NCBI RefSeq assembly: GCF_021917145.1
Contig: NC_061071.1
Span: 5,371,934-5,435,933 of the forward strand
DNA length: 64,000 nt
Reading direction: 5' to 3'
DNA from: Hypomesus transpacificus
Taxonomy: Eukaryota > Chordata > Actinopteri > Osmeriformes > Osmeridae
Part shown: positions 42,670-54,737 of the stretch, piece by piece
How positions within the stretch are numbered: the first letter of the stretch is position 1
Layout: each line of letters opens with the position of its first letter
The notes under the pieces: model-generated
The model's database searches: none
The model's input: the letters and a program-made list of their open reading frames with translations, nothing else
Told to the model about the DNA's origin: nothing
Program-made: the position numbers and the translations under genes

Positions 42670-43759
42670 TATCGATGTACCGATCTTTCAAATACGGTCA
42701 ACAATGCGTCTTATTGCCACGCTATGATCAACCTGAAAAACGCTCTAATTGAAGCTTGCGCTGGGTCCCTTTGCCGCAAGATGAGTGACAGCGTGACCCG
42801 CCAATTAGAACGCCTCCCTACAAGGAAAGCATTCTCTTTCCGCCCCACTGTCGAGTTGATGCTTGCCCTGTCAAGTGTGCACGCTTCAAGTTTCACTCTG
42901 TTTCTCCTCCAACGACCGCACCTCAGACACGAACGTGTGACAACCTGCCACAGAGCCACTATCCACGAAAGTAGCCAGTCTAGTGCTTAAAAAAACTATA
43001 ACTTTCTTGAAATGCTAAATGGATCATCAGATAAAACAGGAAGTAGCTGTAGTAAGGAAGTAATTTATATAAATGATATGCAGGTATGCAGCAGATACTG
43101 GACAAGGAAAGAAGGATGATGATCTACATTCAACACTTTTTTCCAAGTGTAGCGTGTGATATGTGTTTCTGTGGTTGAGTACAGAGTAGGAAGGAAGGTC
43201 ATGTTTCAGAAAAACTGCACAGAGCAAGACTGAACCACATCAAGTCTGACTGGTTAGACAAGGGTGTGTCTACAGCAGCACACGCAAATACACACACACG
43301 CACACACTAACACACACACACACACACATACAAACAGGTTCCCCAAGCACAAAAAGAAAAAGAGAGAGAGAAAATATGCAAAGTTCTCAGATGCACAAAT
43401 CCAGCCAGCCTGCGCTGACTGGATCGTTGCTCCTCCGTAGGCGGTGCCTAACAATCAAACCTGACCAATGCTGATCTCGAATGAGAATCTGAACATTTAG
43501 ACTATAAAACGACAAATCCAGAAATATAAGATGATGCAAGGCTGAGAGTGTGAACATAATAGCCTGCTGCTCTAGGGAGACAGGCAGCCAGTTATGTCCT
43601 ATGTGGTCCTTTACCTCCCCCTGGTGGAGGTGCATAGCACACACACACACATACACCCACACACACACACATACACACACACACATCCTCTCACAGTTCC
43701 TGTATTCTTCAGACTGTTATTGACGTCACTGTAAATAAAAGAAGCCCATCAGAAAGATG

Positions 43760-43949
43760 GGAGTCAGGTGGCTGAGCGGTTAGGGAAGCGGGCTAGTAGG
43801 GTTGCCAGTTGGATTCCCGGCCGTGCTAAATGACGTTGTGTCCTTGGGCAAGGCACTTCACCCTACTTGCCTCAGGGAGAATGTCCCTGTACTTACTGTA
43901 AGTCGCTCTGGATAAGAGGTTCTGCTAAATGACTCAATGTAAAATGTGA
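43760..43949 (+). mobile_element. tRNA-derived SINE, full length
   Basis: The 5' head has tRNA-like A box (TGGCTGAGCGG) and B box (AGTTGGATTCC) sequences. The body has TTGTGTCCTTGGGCAAGGCA, and the tail TAAGTCGCTCTGGATAAGA is shared by many fish SINEs. A 9-bp target duplication AGAAAGATG flanks it (43751-43759 and 43950-43958). Confidence 0.88.
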
Positions 43950-45064
43950 AGAAAGATGATGAAGAATAATCAACACCACACCGCTGGGGATGGAACGTTT
44001 ATTCGAAATTCGATCGGGAAGTTTGGACGACAACACTGTTGCCATTAGGGGCCGTTTTGATACACTTTAGACAACATTATTGATTGCCGTGCACACCAGC
44101 TGTCCAACCTTATTGAGAAGTGTGTGATTAAGGATAATGCGTGTCTTATTGATTAGGTAACGATCAGAGAAGGTGAGATATGATCGTCTTTCCTATAAAC
44201 AGACAGACAGAAGCCGGAAGACTGAGGCAGACAGACAGACAGACAGACAGACATATTGACAGATATATAGACAGTGCCACACAAACTGATAGATGGATAG
44301 ACAAACAAAGTAGATGCACAGACATGCTGACCCATGGACAGACAGACTGACTGCGATGTACTCTCACCGGCTACCATTATGACAGGGTTGTTCTATAATA
44401 AAGTGGAATCATATCTTGTCATTGCTGGGTTATGACAGGCTAGTTCTATTATGAAGTGAAATCCTAACTTGTCATGGTTGGGTTATGACAGGCTAGCACT
44501 ATGGCAGGTGTTATGACAGGTGTTCTGTGACAGGGCTGATGTGAGTGTTTCCATTGTGTGCCAGTGTCCTGATGCCGTATCCAGGAGACAGCGGATGGCC
44601 CCTTAGTCAGACGAACCCTTAGACACACATACTCAAGCACAAACATGCGCACACATGCGCACACACACAGTACACATAAACACACACACACACAGTACAC
44701 ATAAACACATACAGTAGTCAAACACATCATTTGATTGCATGCATGAACTCAAACAGTAATGCAAAGTGTGCTAAAAGGAAAGTTTCGATTGATCTTTCAA
44801 AAAGACAAAGCAGAGCGATGCAGTCTTCATACTTTCAATTAGAGAAGGGAGCACGGGATGGCACGTTTCCAACATCATAACAGGGAAATAAAAGTCTGTT
44901 CCTTTCAAGGGTGTTGTTGGGTGACAGCCAGCTGTGTTTGTGATTCCTGGAATCGGGGTTCCACACATTGAGCTGAATGTGTGTAATCCTTTATCAGTTT
45001 TACAACATCAGATTTCTATGCTGGTGTGTGCAGGGAAGACGTAGGCTTGATTTAAAGCCCTCTG

Positions 45065-45230
45065 TAGAGCCAGCCAGTAAGTCAGTCAGCCAGTCAGTCA
45101 ATCAGCCAGTCAGTCAGTCTTCCTGCTAGTCAGAAGGTCAATCTGCCAGTCTGCCAGCCAACCAAACAGTCTGCCATTCAGTAAGTCAGTTAGTTAGTCA
45201 GTCAGTCAGTCTGCTAATCAGGCAGTTAGC
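45065..45230. repeat. (GTCA/GCCA)n degenerate repeat
   Basis: Degenerate CAGTCAGTCAGCCAGTC tetranucleotide array. Confidence 0.85.
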
Positions 45231-47732
45231 AAACACCCTTCTTTCTGATCCACCTGATCCTAGTTTCCTCAGCTGTGTTGAGCAGCACTTCCAGTGCACC
45301 TCTCCCATGAGATCTCATCTATGAAGATACGAGAGACAGGTGCATTGTCAGAGTGTGTAAACACTTCCCTGCTCACTGTTACATGCTGGGACGATCTAGA
45401 ACGTTCTGAAAAGGTCATCAGAGGAAATGCGTATGAACTTCCTCACGTGATGTTTTGCACATTCTCAACATCTCGGCTGGTGTTTGGGTTCTACTTTGTG
45501 GCGTTTTCCCGTGTTGCTGTTTTGGTTGTCTTGCATGGTGTTTGGGTTCCCCTGAACTGAAGAGCAAGTCTGTCTCCCTGAGTATTTTGTCTGAGAGTAT
45601 GTCAGAACCCACTTCCTGTTTGACGAAAACACAATTATGCCTGACCTTTCTTCAGCACCAAGCAGCCAGCCCCCAGACAGGAGATAATTAAAGTGAAACT
45701 GAAATGTGAATTACTTTGTTCAAACCCCGTCACTCCATTTCAGGAGATACGGGGAAGGTTGTCTACACACTAGTGTTGCAGGCGTGACATTTACGTGCCA
45801 TTTGACAGATAAAGTATCACTGTTACAATAAGCGTATCTTGCATCTACTGCTTCTCTGTACCCAAGGTAGCTTCCATTAGTAGAAACATCTCTGTTACCA
45901 CCTCCCTCCCCATACTTTCTCTTCACCCCTTCCAATGTCTCTCTACCCTCCTCCCGCCACCTCGTCCGTCCTCCTCCTTCCCAGGTCTCAGGCAGATTGG
46001 GCGTTGGCGTGATAAATACATCCGACGAAGCCCACCTGTAGCTCTCCGAGCAGCATCCAATCTGTTCTTATCTCTGTGGAGCAGGACGACCTCTGACCCC
46101 AGACGTAGCATTGCTCCTGGTCAGCCTGTCGCCTGTTCTGCCATGATCCCTGAGAGCACCTCAGGGGCCCAACATACTGGGGCTTAACTCCTCATGGCGA
46201 GACAGCACAGTGGGTGTGTTCCTGTGTATCTGTGTTGTTGGGGTGTGTGTCGATGTAGTGTAAAAGACCCAGAGCTAAAGAGTTCGAGAGAGGCTCAACA
46301 ACAGTCACACACGCACATACACACACTCAGTACACAAAATGACCTGTAATGATGTTCTAGTCAAACAATGAGGCAGAGGATCTACCCTGTAATCTGATTC
46401 ATTTTTGGCATTTCAAATTTTTCCAAGAAATCTACAATGGTTGGAGATTGGTTGGTCTGCCTTCTTTTTGTCCTTCCTGTCTGTTTCCAGGGAGACGTAT
46501 ACTTATCCTGAGTGTGGTCAGGGGTCAAGATTTTCTGTTGTGCTTCCTGTTTTATCAAGGTTCCCAGAGCTATCATCCTATTTATCCTCTGAAGATACCA
46601 GACACAATTTCTCAAGCAAAGCTTCCTTCCTTCCAGTAATTACAGTTTTTCTCAATTGCTTTGGCTCACTTCTCAAATGAGAATTAGATTTAGATTTTTT
46701 AGGAGTGAACTAGTCAAAGATGTTACAGAATTTAGATTTAAACACAAAATCAATTTAGAGCATTGGCCTACATTCAAATGTGCACATCCCTTTTTTGTGT
46801 GTGAGTAGTAAGCAGTCAGTGTAAGCAGTCAGTGTCAACCAAAAAAGTTAAAAAAATATATATATTTGTACATGTGAAAAATCATCTGAACATTTTAACC
46901 AGAACGGCTCACATAAAGACAAAACCTTTCCATTGAGATTGACATTGGTAAAATACAGCTCTGGAAAAAAATAAAAGGCCCTTTTCTTAACTTTCCCTAT
47001 CTCATTGTTTGGAAATAAAAGGAAAAGTTGCAGTGGTTTCTTAAGTTTTGAAGCATTAATTAAATGTTTTAGGTGAATTACTGCATTTTGCAGACATGCA
47101 ACAGAGTTGTGATGTACTATGAAATACTTGTTACAATTGCACATAGTTTAGGATATGCTAAGATAAAATAAAAATAAAAGTCTTCTCTGACGATCCTCCT
47201 GAAGATCATGGCTTATCTAAATGGCTTAACAGGTCAAAGCACTGAGGAGAAACTCCCTGTATTTGACATATATAATATCAGATGTATACATACATCAATC
47301 TCGTTCTAAACCCACTCTTCTACAAGTTAATGTCTAAATTGACTTTTAACCATGGATGGTTCATAACTGTTTTTATTTTTGGACAAACGTCTCCTGGAGG
47401 AAGGAATCTAATGACAGTTCTGGTGAGAGTATTTTATCTCCATTCATGTCTCGGCTGAGACATTCCCGGGAGCGCGGAATTGACGCGGCCACGCGCATTT
47501 AGAGGACATCACAGCAGTGCAGCTTCGCGTGACCAGTCTCAAGAAACTCACCACCGACTTCTTGGAAAAATATTTCCCATTGGAGAAGTAAAGTGCAATT
47601 TAGATGAAAAGGAAACTAGTTTCAATTGAGTCTTGTTTGGCATGGATAGCAGGCTATCAAAAGAGGTATAGGTTGAGAATCCAAATCAACAGTTCTTTCC
47701 AATGCACCATTTAAATACTAAACGCAGAAAGA

Positions 47733-50154
47733 ATGTCTTTTAAGGAGCCGTTTGATTCCTCTTGGGACATGGCGAATCAGTACCCAAATCTATCCGTGGC
47801 GCACGGAAACCTAACACTCCCCTCTGAACAGTCGATGTGGTATACCGGGGTCGCCATTGCCGCAGTTTACGGTGTAATCATAACCGTTGGTCTCATTGGT
47901 AATATAACGCTCATTAAGACCCTTTGCTCCACTAAGTCCGTAAGGAATGTACCGAATCTGTTCATGTCGAGTCTTGCGCTCGGGGACGTGCTCCTTTTGG
48001 TCACCTGCGCACCGGTGGATGCCAGCCGGTACCTGGCTGAAGAGTGGCTGTTCGGTAGAGTGGGATGTAAACTCATACCGTTCATACAACTCACGTCGGT
48101 TGGCGTTTCCGTGTTCACGCTTACTGCGTTGTCCGCAGACAGGTAAGCAAAATTATTGAAATGTGGTATAGCCATAGAGACGGAACATGATCTCCGTTCT
48201 ACATGCTGTGAAGTAATGCGTACCAAAATGGAATTACAAATTGAACTTACATAAAAGTAGCCTGTATTGACATTGTGTGGAGGAAACTTCGTAAGGGCTG
48301 CAGTAAGATGACTGAGATGGAACCGCTTTCATACGCCTTGCGCGTACCGATTGAAATGTGCAGGATCAAATCAGTTCATCTGATAGATGAGTTTGCAAAA
48401 GAGAGCAACCACAGATCTCAGTTTATATTTATGAGCGTGACATAAAACTATATGGTTATGACACAAGATACATAATATAATTATGATCATCTTCACACAC
48501 ACAAGCACACACATGCACCCACACACAAACATATACACCCAAATTCACTCAGCAGAGTGCATGATGTCAGTCATACTTGGTCATTCCTTCATCACCACAT
48601 AAAAGACAGACAGCCAGGTTCAGTGTCCAAGTCATCTGTCCTGATCCTGGTCCAACTTCTACAGGTGTTTCAGTCTTAATACTGCCTCAAACTACCTGCT
48701 GAGGGTCAAGATTGTTTCCCTTGCTCTCAAAAATGCAAATGCAGGGCAGGGAACACAACTCAGCATAATCATGTGTTCATGTGTCCCAAGTTGTTTATGT
48801 AAGACAGTCATTCTGTAGGAAACATTTGGGGTTTTGATCCACACAAAACCATAATTGTGGTAGGATAAAGAAGGTGTGTGTTGGTGTGTGTTGGCGGGGG
48901 GCAGTTAGCTTTGTGTTGCGGATGACATATATGAGGAACATTGATGAACATTGATGAACATGAATGGATGAACATAGAGTCAATCAAATCGAATCACGTT
49001 GATTTGGATATAGCCCATTTTACAAGCAATGTCACAGAGGGCTATAACATAGCACCCAACAAACCCACCCCCTGCTCTCCCTCCCTTATCCCCTCCCACC
49101 CCCTCTCCCTCAGGTACAGGGCCATCGTCCGGCCCATGGAGTTGCACACCTCCGGCACCCCACAGGGGATTGTGCTGAGAGCTGCGGCCATCTGGCTGTT
49201 CTCCATGACGCTGGCCGTCCCCGAGGCTGTGTTCTCCGACCTGCACGCGTTCCACGTCAACCACACCGATGAGCGCTTCGTCACGTGCGCCCCCTACCCC
49301 AACACCGGCGAACTGCACCCCAAGATCCACGCCATGGTGTCGTTCCTCCTCTTCTACGTGCTCCCCCTGCTGGTCATCACTGTGTACTACGTTTTCATCG
49401 CTAGGAGCCTCATGCTGAGCGCTCACAACATGCCCGTGGAGGGGAACGTGCACGTCAGGAGACAGGTGAGGTGGCGGGATTGTGTTGTGTGAATGACAAT
49501 GACGTGATGTGTGCTTGTCAAAGCAAACTAGCATTTAGGCTATTTGGCGAACATCGCTGTCTCTCCTCCTCCTCCCTCTCCCTCCCAGATGGAGTCGAGG
49601 AAGCGTTTGGCCAAGACAGTTCTGGTGTTTGTTGGTTTGTTTGCTGTCTGCTGGCTGCCCAGTCATGTGGTCTACCTGTATCGCTCTTACCATTATGGAC
49701 AGGTACACGCCCTAACCCTACATACCTACCTTAACCCCAACCACTACTATACTCACCCTAACTCTGACACCTACCCTAAACTATACACCCCAGCCCCATA
49801 CCCACCCCAAAAACCTCAATGAACAGGCAAGCACCTACACTAACTACCCTCTCCTCCCTGTCTCCCCTCAAGGTGGACACCTCCCTGGCCCACTTCCTGT
49901 GCAGTGTCGTGGCTCGCGTCCTGGCCTTCACCAACTCCTGCGTGAACCCCTTCGCCCTCTACCTGCTGAGCAGAAGCTTCCAGAAGCAGTTCAACGAGCA
50001 GCTGTGCTGCTGCCAAGCCCTGATCCGCCGGAGGTCCCTGGCGGCCGTGCGCAACCACACACACCTCACCTCGCTGCGCAGCACACACCACTCCGTGGCC
50101 AGCGTCAGCCTGGCCAATGGCAACAAGCCCGTCTGCCAGGAAGACTCTGTGTAG
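47733..50154 (+). CDS. grpr: Gastrin-releasing peptide receptor (bombesin receptor)
   Basis: Four coding exons: 47733-48142, 49114-49465, 49589-49702 and 49873-50154. They give 385 residues (human 384). It is a class A G-protein-coupled receptor for bombesin-like peptides; the mammalian receptor couples to Gq at the plasma membrane. Diagnostic blocks include [35 protein letters not shown], the DRY motif split by intron 1 (D136-R137-Y138), [35 protein letters not shown] (275-278), [12 protein letters not shown] and NPFALY (317-322). The last pair favours GRPR over NMBR. N-glycosylation sites are present in the N-terminus (NLS, NLT). Cysteines after helix 7 (QLCCCQ) suit palmitoylation, and the tail ends EDSV. 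Introns 1 and 2 match mammalian positions; the 170-bp intron 49703-49872 is additional. Confidence 0.95.
49703..49872 (+). other. Extra short intron in GRPR
   Basis: GT at 49703 and AG at 49871-49872 split the coding sequence between Gln292 and Val293, exactly on a codon boundary. The intron is C/A-rich, with degenerate CCCTAAC-like units. Reading through it would reach a stop at 49820-49822. Confidence 0.85.
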
Positions 50155-50261
50155 GGGGGTGAGGGGAGTAAATGAAGGGGGGAGATGGAGGAGAGAGAGA
50201 GGACTGTATGATAGTGTAAGGCCTGTGAGTGCTGTGAGTATGGTCGGGGAGATGGGCTGGT

Positions 50262-50608
50262 GCGTGTGTCCAGGTGCTGTCTCCTGGTTGTGTGTGTCCA
50301 GGGGCTGTCTCCTGGCTGTGTGTGTCCAGGGGCTGTTTCCTGGCTGTGTGTGTCCAGGGGCTGTCTCCTGGCTGTGTGTGTCCAGGGGCTGTCTCCTGGT
50401 TGTGTGTGTCCAGGGGCTGTCTCCTGGCTGTGTGTGTCCAGGGGCTGTCTCCTGGCTGTGTGTGTCCAGGGGCTGTCTCCTGGCTGTGTTTCCAGGTGCT
50501 GTCTCCTGGTTGTGTGTGTCCAGGGGCTGTCTCCGGGCTGTGTGTGTCCAGGGGCTGTGTCTTGGCTGTGTGGGTCCAGGGGCTGTCTCCTGGCTGTGTG
50601 TCTAGGTT
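50262..50608. repeat. Minisatellite in the GRPR 3' untranslated region
   Basis: About 12 units of roughly 30 bp, each TGTGTGTCCAGGGGCTGTCT plus CCTGGCTG, with small differences. It starts about 110 bases after the GRPR stop and ends well before the polyadenylation signal, so it is probably transcribed. Confidence 0.95.
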
Positions 50609-50860
50609 GTTTTATCTGAGCATTTCTTTCTTACTTTCACCACTTGCTGTGATTTCTTTCAGATTGGAAACAAAAAGGACGAGAAAGTGCTCAGTTCATG
50701 GCTGAGTCCCAAAAATACATTGGGATGATCTTGTCTTGTGTTAGTCTTTCCAGCATTAGCTAATGTGGTTGTTATACGTCATTGTGAAGGAATTTTCCAT
50801 CAACCTAGTGAGACTTTAAATGTGTGACCTCTTTGTATATTCAATTGCATGAAGAAGCAT

Positions 50861-50866
50861 AATAAA
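50861..50866 (+). terminator. GRPR polyadenylation signal
   Basis: AATAAA about 700 bases after the GRPR stop codon. No stronger candidate precedes it. Confidence 0.65.
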
Positions 50867-52875
50867 TTAAAGTATTTAGTGTATATGTTACAATGCACCC
50901 AAACAGAAAGGACACCTGACTGAAAGATTGGCAGATTGTGGTTGTAAGTGTAGGGTATGCATTAAGTACATGTCAAGTATTTGTAAAGTGGTCCATGGAG
51001 ATCATGATTCGCCATGTCAAGCTCCTTGATGAAACTACCCTGGTTAGCATACCAAATGTGATTGGCCTTGACACGGCTTGACATGCTGATCAGGAGCCAA
51101 GCTTTCATTGTGTATTATGTAAAGTACCTGCTGATGTAATCCCTGCAAATACCTTTAGGGTGCTTTGTGTTAGAGAGGTTACTTAGTCCAAGTGAACTTT
51201 TCATGTTGTTTAGAAACATTGTTCAGGTAATACTATTGTGTGTTCATAGGTAATTCAAGATATTCATGTCTTATAATGTAACATGTTATTTATACGCAGG
51301 AATGCTACATTCCACATATCACTTGAATTTGTTGACAAAAATAAGACTAGTGACTATTAGACGAGGTCTTCTAGCCACCTGTACTTTGTAACTGAGTGTT
51401 TAGTGTGTGTGCAGGTGTTTGTGGCTGCGAGGAAGCTGTGAAGCTCGATTACGTGTTGGCCATGTTGTCAGTGCTGTGTTTATCTTCTCTGTAAACAAAA
51501 CAGCAGTGGCCTAAAAGCAGGAACAGAGCATTATTTTGATAAAGATGCAGTCAAAACCACTGAAAGTGCCTCTTTGTGTTATTGCGTGTCTGCGTTTGTG
51601 TGTGAAAGCGCGTGTTGAATGTATAAGATAGTCTGCGCGTGTGGTGTCAGTGCACGTGTGTGCTCTACTGCGTGTGTCACTGAGCGAGAGAGAGAGAAAG
51701 ACAGAGACAGGAAACGGGAAAAACAGAGGCATTTATCATCTTCTCGCTGCTTTATCACACTTGACCCCCCCTCCCCACTACAGAGGGAGTGGAAGAAAAT
51801 GAAAAATCGAGATGAAATGAAATAGTATATATTAAAATAGAAAACTAAGTTGTTGAGTGCTGTAGGGCTGGGTCTGAGTGGGAAGAGCATTGCACACTCA
51901 AGTGCAGGAAAGTAGGAAACAGCTCATTTAGATTGTTTTTATACACACACCTGGACACAGAGATGCTAAGAAACACACATACACACAACCGTTCAGACCG
52001 TATACACACATGCATGTGGAGAAGTTTTTAAGGGTCTCATTTTCTCACACTTCACACAATTCACAAAACCACGCACCCAGTGTGCGAAACACCTCATGTA
52101 TCCTGCAAAACACCTCATGTATCCTGCAAAACGCCTCATGTATCCTGCAAAGTGAAGTGCTGCATTCCAAACTACAGAAACACTTATCAAAATCACCCTT
52201 TTGCACCAAATGGCACACAATTCATTTGTCCAAAGCACACTGTTGTGCTCAATCAAGAACACTTTCATCTTTGGGGGGGTTTGTCCTACTAGCAGGTCTT
52301 TAGCCAAATATACCGTTGAAACAAAACTTTTCGGATTTTTTCAACAGTACATGCACAGCATATACAGTATACATCACAGTTGCGTGAAACAAAAGAGAAA
52401 TTGTGTCAAATGAAGCAAACAAAATAAAAAACTTTGAGGAAAAAACAAACCCCTCACTCTTCCTCTCACTCTCCCTCCCCTTATCACTCCCCATCCATCT
52501 CACTCTCCCTCTCTCCCTCCCTCTCTCCACCTCCCTTTCACCCTCCCTCCCTCCCTCCCCCCCTCCCTCTCCCCCTCCCTTTCACTCTCTCTACCGCCCT
52601 CCCTCTAGCTGCAGTGTTCACTTCCATTGTTGGTGTGAAAAGGTACTCCCCTGTGGTCTTGTCACAGTGCTTACATTATGTTGAAGAGTCAACGAAGAAG
52701 CTATGAGTTGTCTGACCAGAAGGCACGCATATTCTACGTATAGGGTAGCCATGGCAAAAGGAGGTAAGCGACGTGTTCGATTACAACCAATAAACCATAC
52801 TTTATTTCAAAGAAATAAACAAAGTCAATAAACAAAGGGAGTGCATATCAGTGATCAGTAGTGTCAGAATGCCAA

Positions 52876-52990
52876 AAATGACGTTGTGTCCTTGGGCAAG
52901 GCACTTCACTCTACTTGCCTCGGGGGGGAATGTCCCTGTACTTACTGTAAGTCGCTCTGGATAAGAGCGTCTGCTAAATGAAAATGTAGA
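52876..52990 (+). mobile_element. SINE fragment (5' truncated)
   Basis: Carries only the body and tail of the same SINE as at 43760: TTGTGTCCTTGGGCAAGGCA through TCGCTCTGGATAAGAGCG. Confidence 0.85.
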
Positions 52991-53992
52991 TTGTGTTTGT
53001 GAGTGTTGTGCGCTGTGTGCGTGTTGAATGCCTCAAAAACGCCAATAATTAGGCGTTCTATGTCTTTTTAGTGTGTAGGTAGGTGCGTTCGACTTCATGC
53101 AGCGTGCATGCTTCCAAGGAGACAGGGGTCCAATAACAAAGGGTTCTCTTGAGAAAGACCACGGCGAATCCGGAAACATGAAACAAATTACCAACTTATT
53201 GACTTAAATACCAAACAAGCCACAGGTGAACGCAACAACACTAATGAGACCATTAAAAGACAGTCAACAAGCCGCAGGTGAACCTAATAAACACAGAACA
53301 CAGGGACACACATGGGAAGGCAAACATGGCTGTGACAGTTAACAACTGACAAAAACTGTGAAGTGCTCTATACAAAATCTTTTGTGTGTCAAGTCCCTGT
53401 CTGTTATTGAAGTAGGTTGTGTTTCATTTCTTTCAATTCGTTAAGCGTAAGCTTTCGTCACAACCATCCGTTTAAGTGTCCTGTCAGAGTAGTGGGATTC
53501 GAGAAACAGGGTTAGGGTCGAATCTCTATCTCTGGACTTCACACACCAACGGGGTTGGGTAGGGCTGTGTCACCTTCTAGACGAGGGAGGGGGTTAGGGT
53601 TGGGTTAGAATGGAGTTGGCATTGGGATAGGGTCAGTGTCAGGCCCTCGTGATTCTTTGGGCCCAGGGAGGAAGTTAGGTTTTGGTCCCTGTGTCTCTGG
53701 CCTCCACACATCTACACCGCAGTCCCTATTAGGAGCTTGGTGAAGAAGAGAGACTGCAGCCACCTACTGCGTGACAAGTTAGTGTCATAACTCTGCCATA
53801 ATGAAGGTGGTTTGTTTATTTAAAAACTGTGTGTGCGACGCGTGTCGGTGTGTGTGTGTGTTAGGGATCGAGCCAGAGCTCACACCTGCATCAAATCAAT
53901 GATATACTAAACATGTCGGCCTGGCAGTGGCACGCTTATGCTTCGCACACAACAAGACACACACATACAAAGTGTGTGAGTCTTGGGTGTGA

Positions 53993-53997
<5 letters not shown>

Positions 53998-54060
<63 letters not shown>

Positions 54061-54062
54061 TA
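53998..54062. repeat. (TC)n followed by CA repeat
   Basis: Perfect TC dinucleotides (53998-54049) followed by CACACA. Confidence 0.95.
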
Positions 54063-54550
54063 CACACACACTCAGCAAAGGTTACTTTGGCAAAATTGTT
54101 GCTTGCATTGTTCTCACTGACTGTGTTTGACTGCTGCCCTCCGCTGTGCCTACTTTTCTCGGCCTGTTTCCATGCTGACAATAAACAGAAATTCTTGGTG
54201 TGAACTTTCCGATTTTTTGCCAGAGTAATTGCTAGGACCTGTTTTACAATACTGTGGTCACATTTTCAAAACTCTTCAGATAATTCTCCTAACCAACTAT
54301 CAGCTTGGCACAGCAGTTATTTTCCCATTCAGAATGCCCTAAAGCTTCCAAAATGCTTCATATGAGACATATAGGAAGCATTTTGGAAGACCATTACACT
54401 AGCAAAGGTTGTCACTCAACAAGTACACTTTGTCACTCATAAAACAATGACCTAAAAAACATTTGCACAAGGTAGCATTACATCATTTTTTCTTTCGTAA
54501 AAATCTTGTCACAAAACAAAAATGGCACAATAATTCAATGCAGTAAACCA

Positions 54551-54737
54551 GGGAGTCAGGTGGCTAAGCGTTTAGGGTATCGGGATAGTAATCAGAAGGT
54601 TCTGGTTTGATTCCCGGCCGTGCCAAATGACGTTGTGTCTTTGGGCAAGGCACTTCACCTACTTGCCTCGATGGAATGTCCCTGTACTTATTGTAAGTCG
54701 CTCTGGATAAGAGTGTCTGCGAAATGACAAAATGGAA
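54551..54737 (+). mobile_element. tRNA-derived SINE, near full length
   Basis: Same family as 43760-43949, with a tRNA-like head (TGGCTAAGCG; B box GGTTTGATTCC) and the conserved body and tail. Confidence 0.85.

Larger units (their letters stand above)
42670..47732. other. Intergenic between GPA33-like and GRPR starts
   Basis: The two genes are divergent, so both promoters should be here. Contents: CA repeats at 43285-43330 and 43640-43685, a SINE at 43760-43949, GACA repeats at 44220-44255, CA repeats near 44650-44705, and GTCA repeats at 45070-45225. A short element-like repeat near 46957-47047 contains ACAGCTCTGGAAAAAAAT. No coding exon is seen. The sequence just 5' of GRPR (47460-47500) is CpG-richer. 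Confidence 0.45.

Noticed and set aside
43760..43830. Possible functional tRNA gene
   Set aside because: It has A and B box-like sequence but no proper cloverleaf, and it continues into a SINE body.
48941..49113. N-terminal extension of GRPR exon 2
   Set aside because: The open frame runs through the intron, but the acceptor at 49111-49113 and the R-Y join of the DRY motif fix the exon start at 49114.
49840..50091. Minus-strand frame opposite GRPR exon 4
   Set aside because: A shadow of the GC-rich coding strand.
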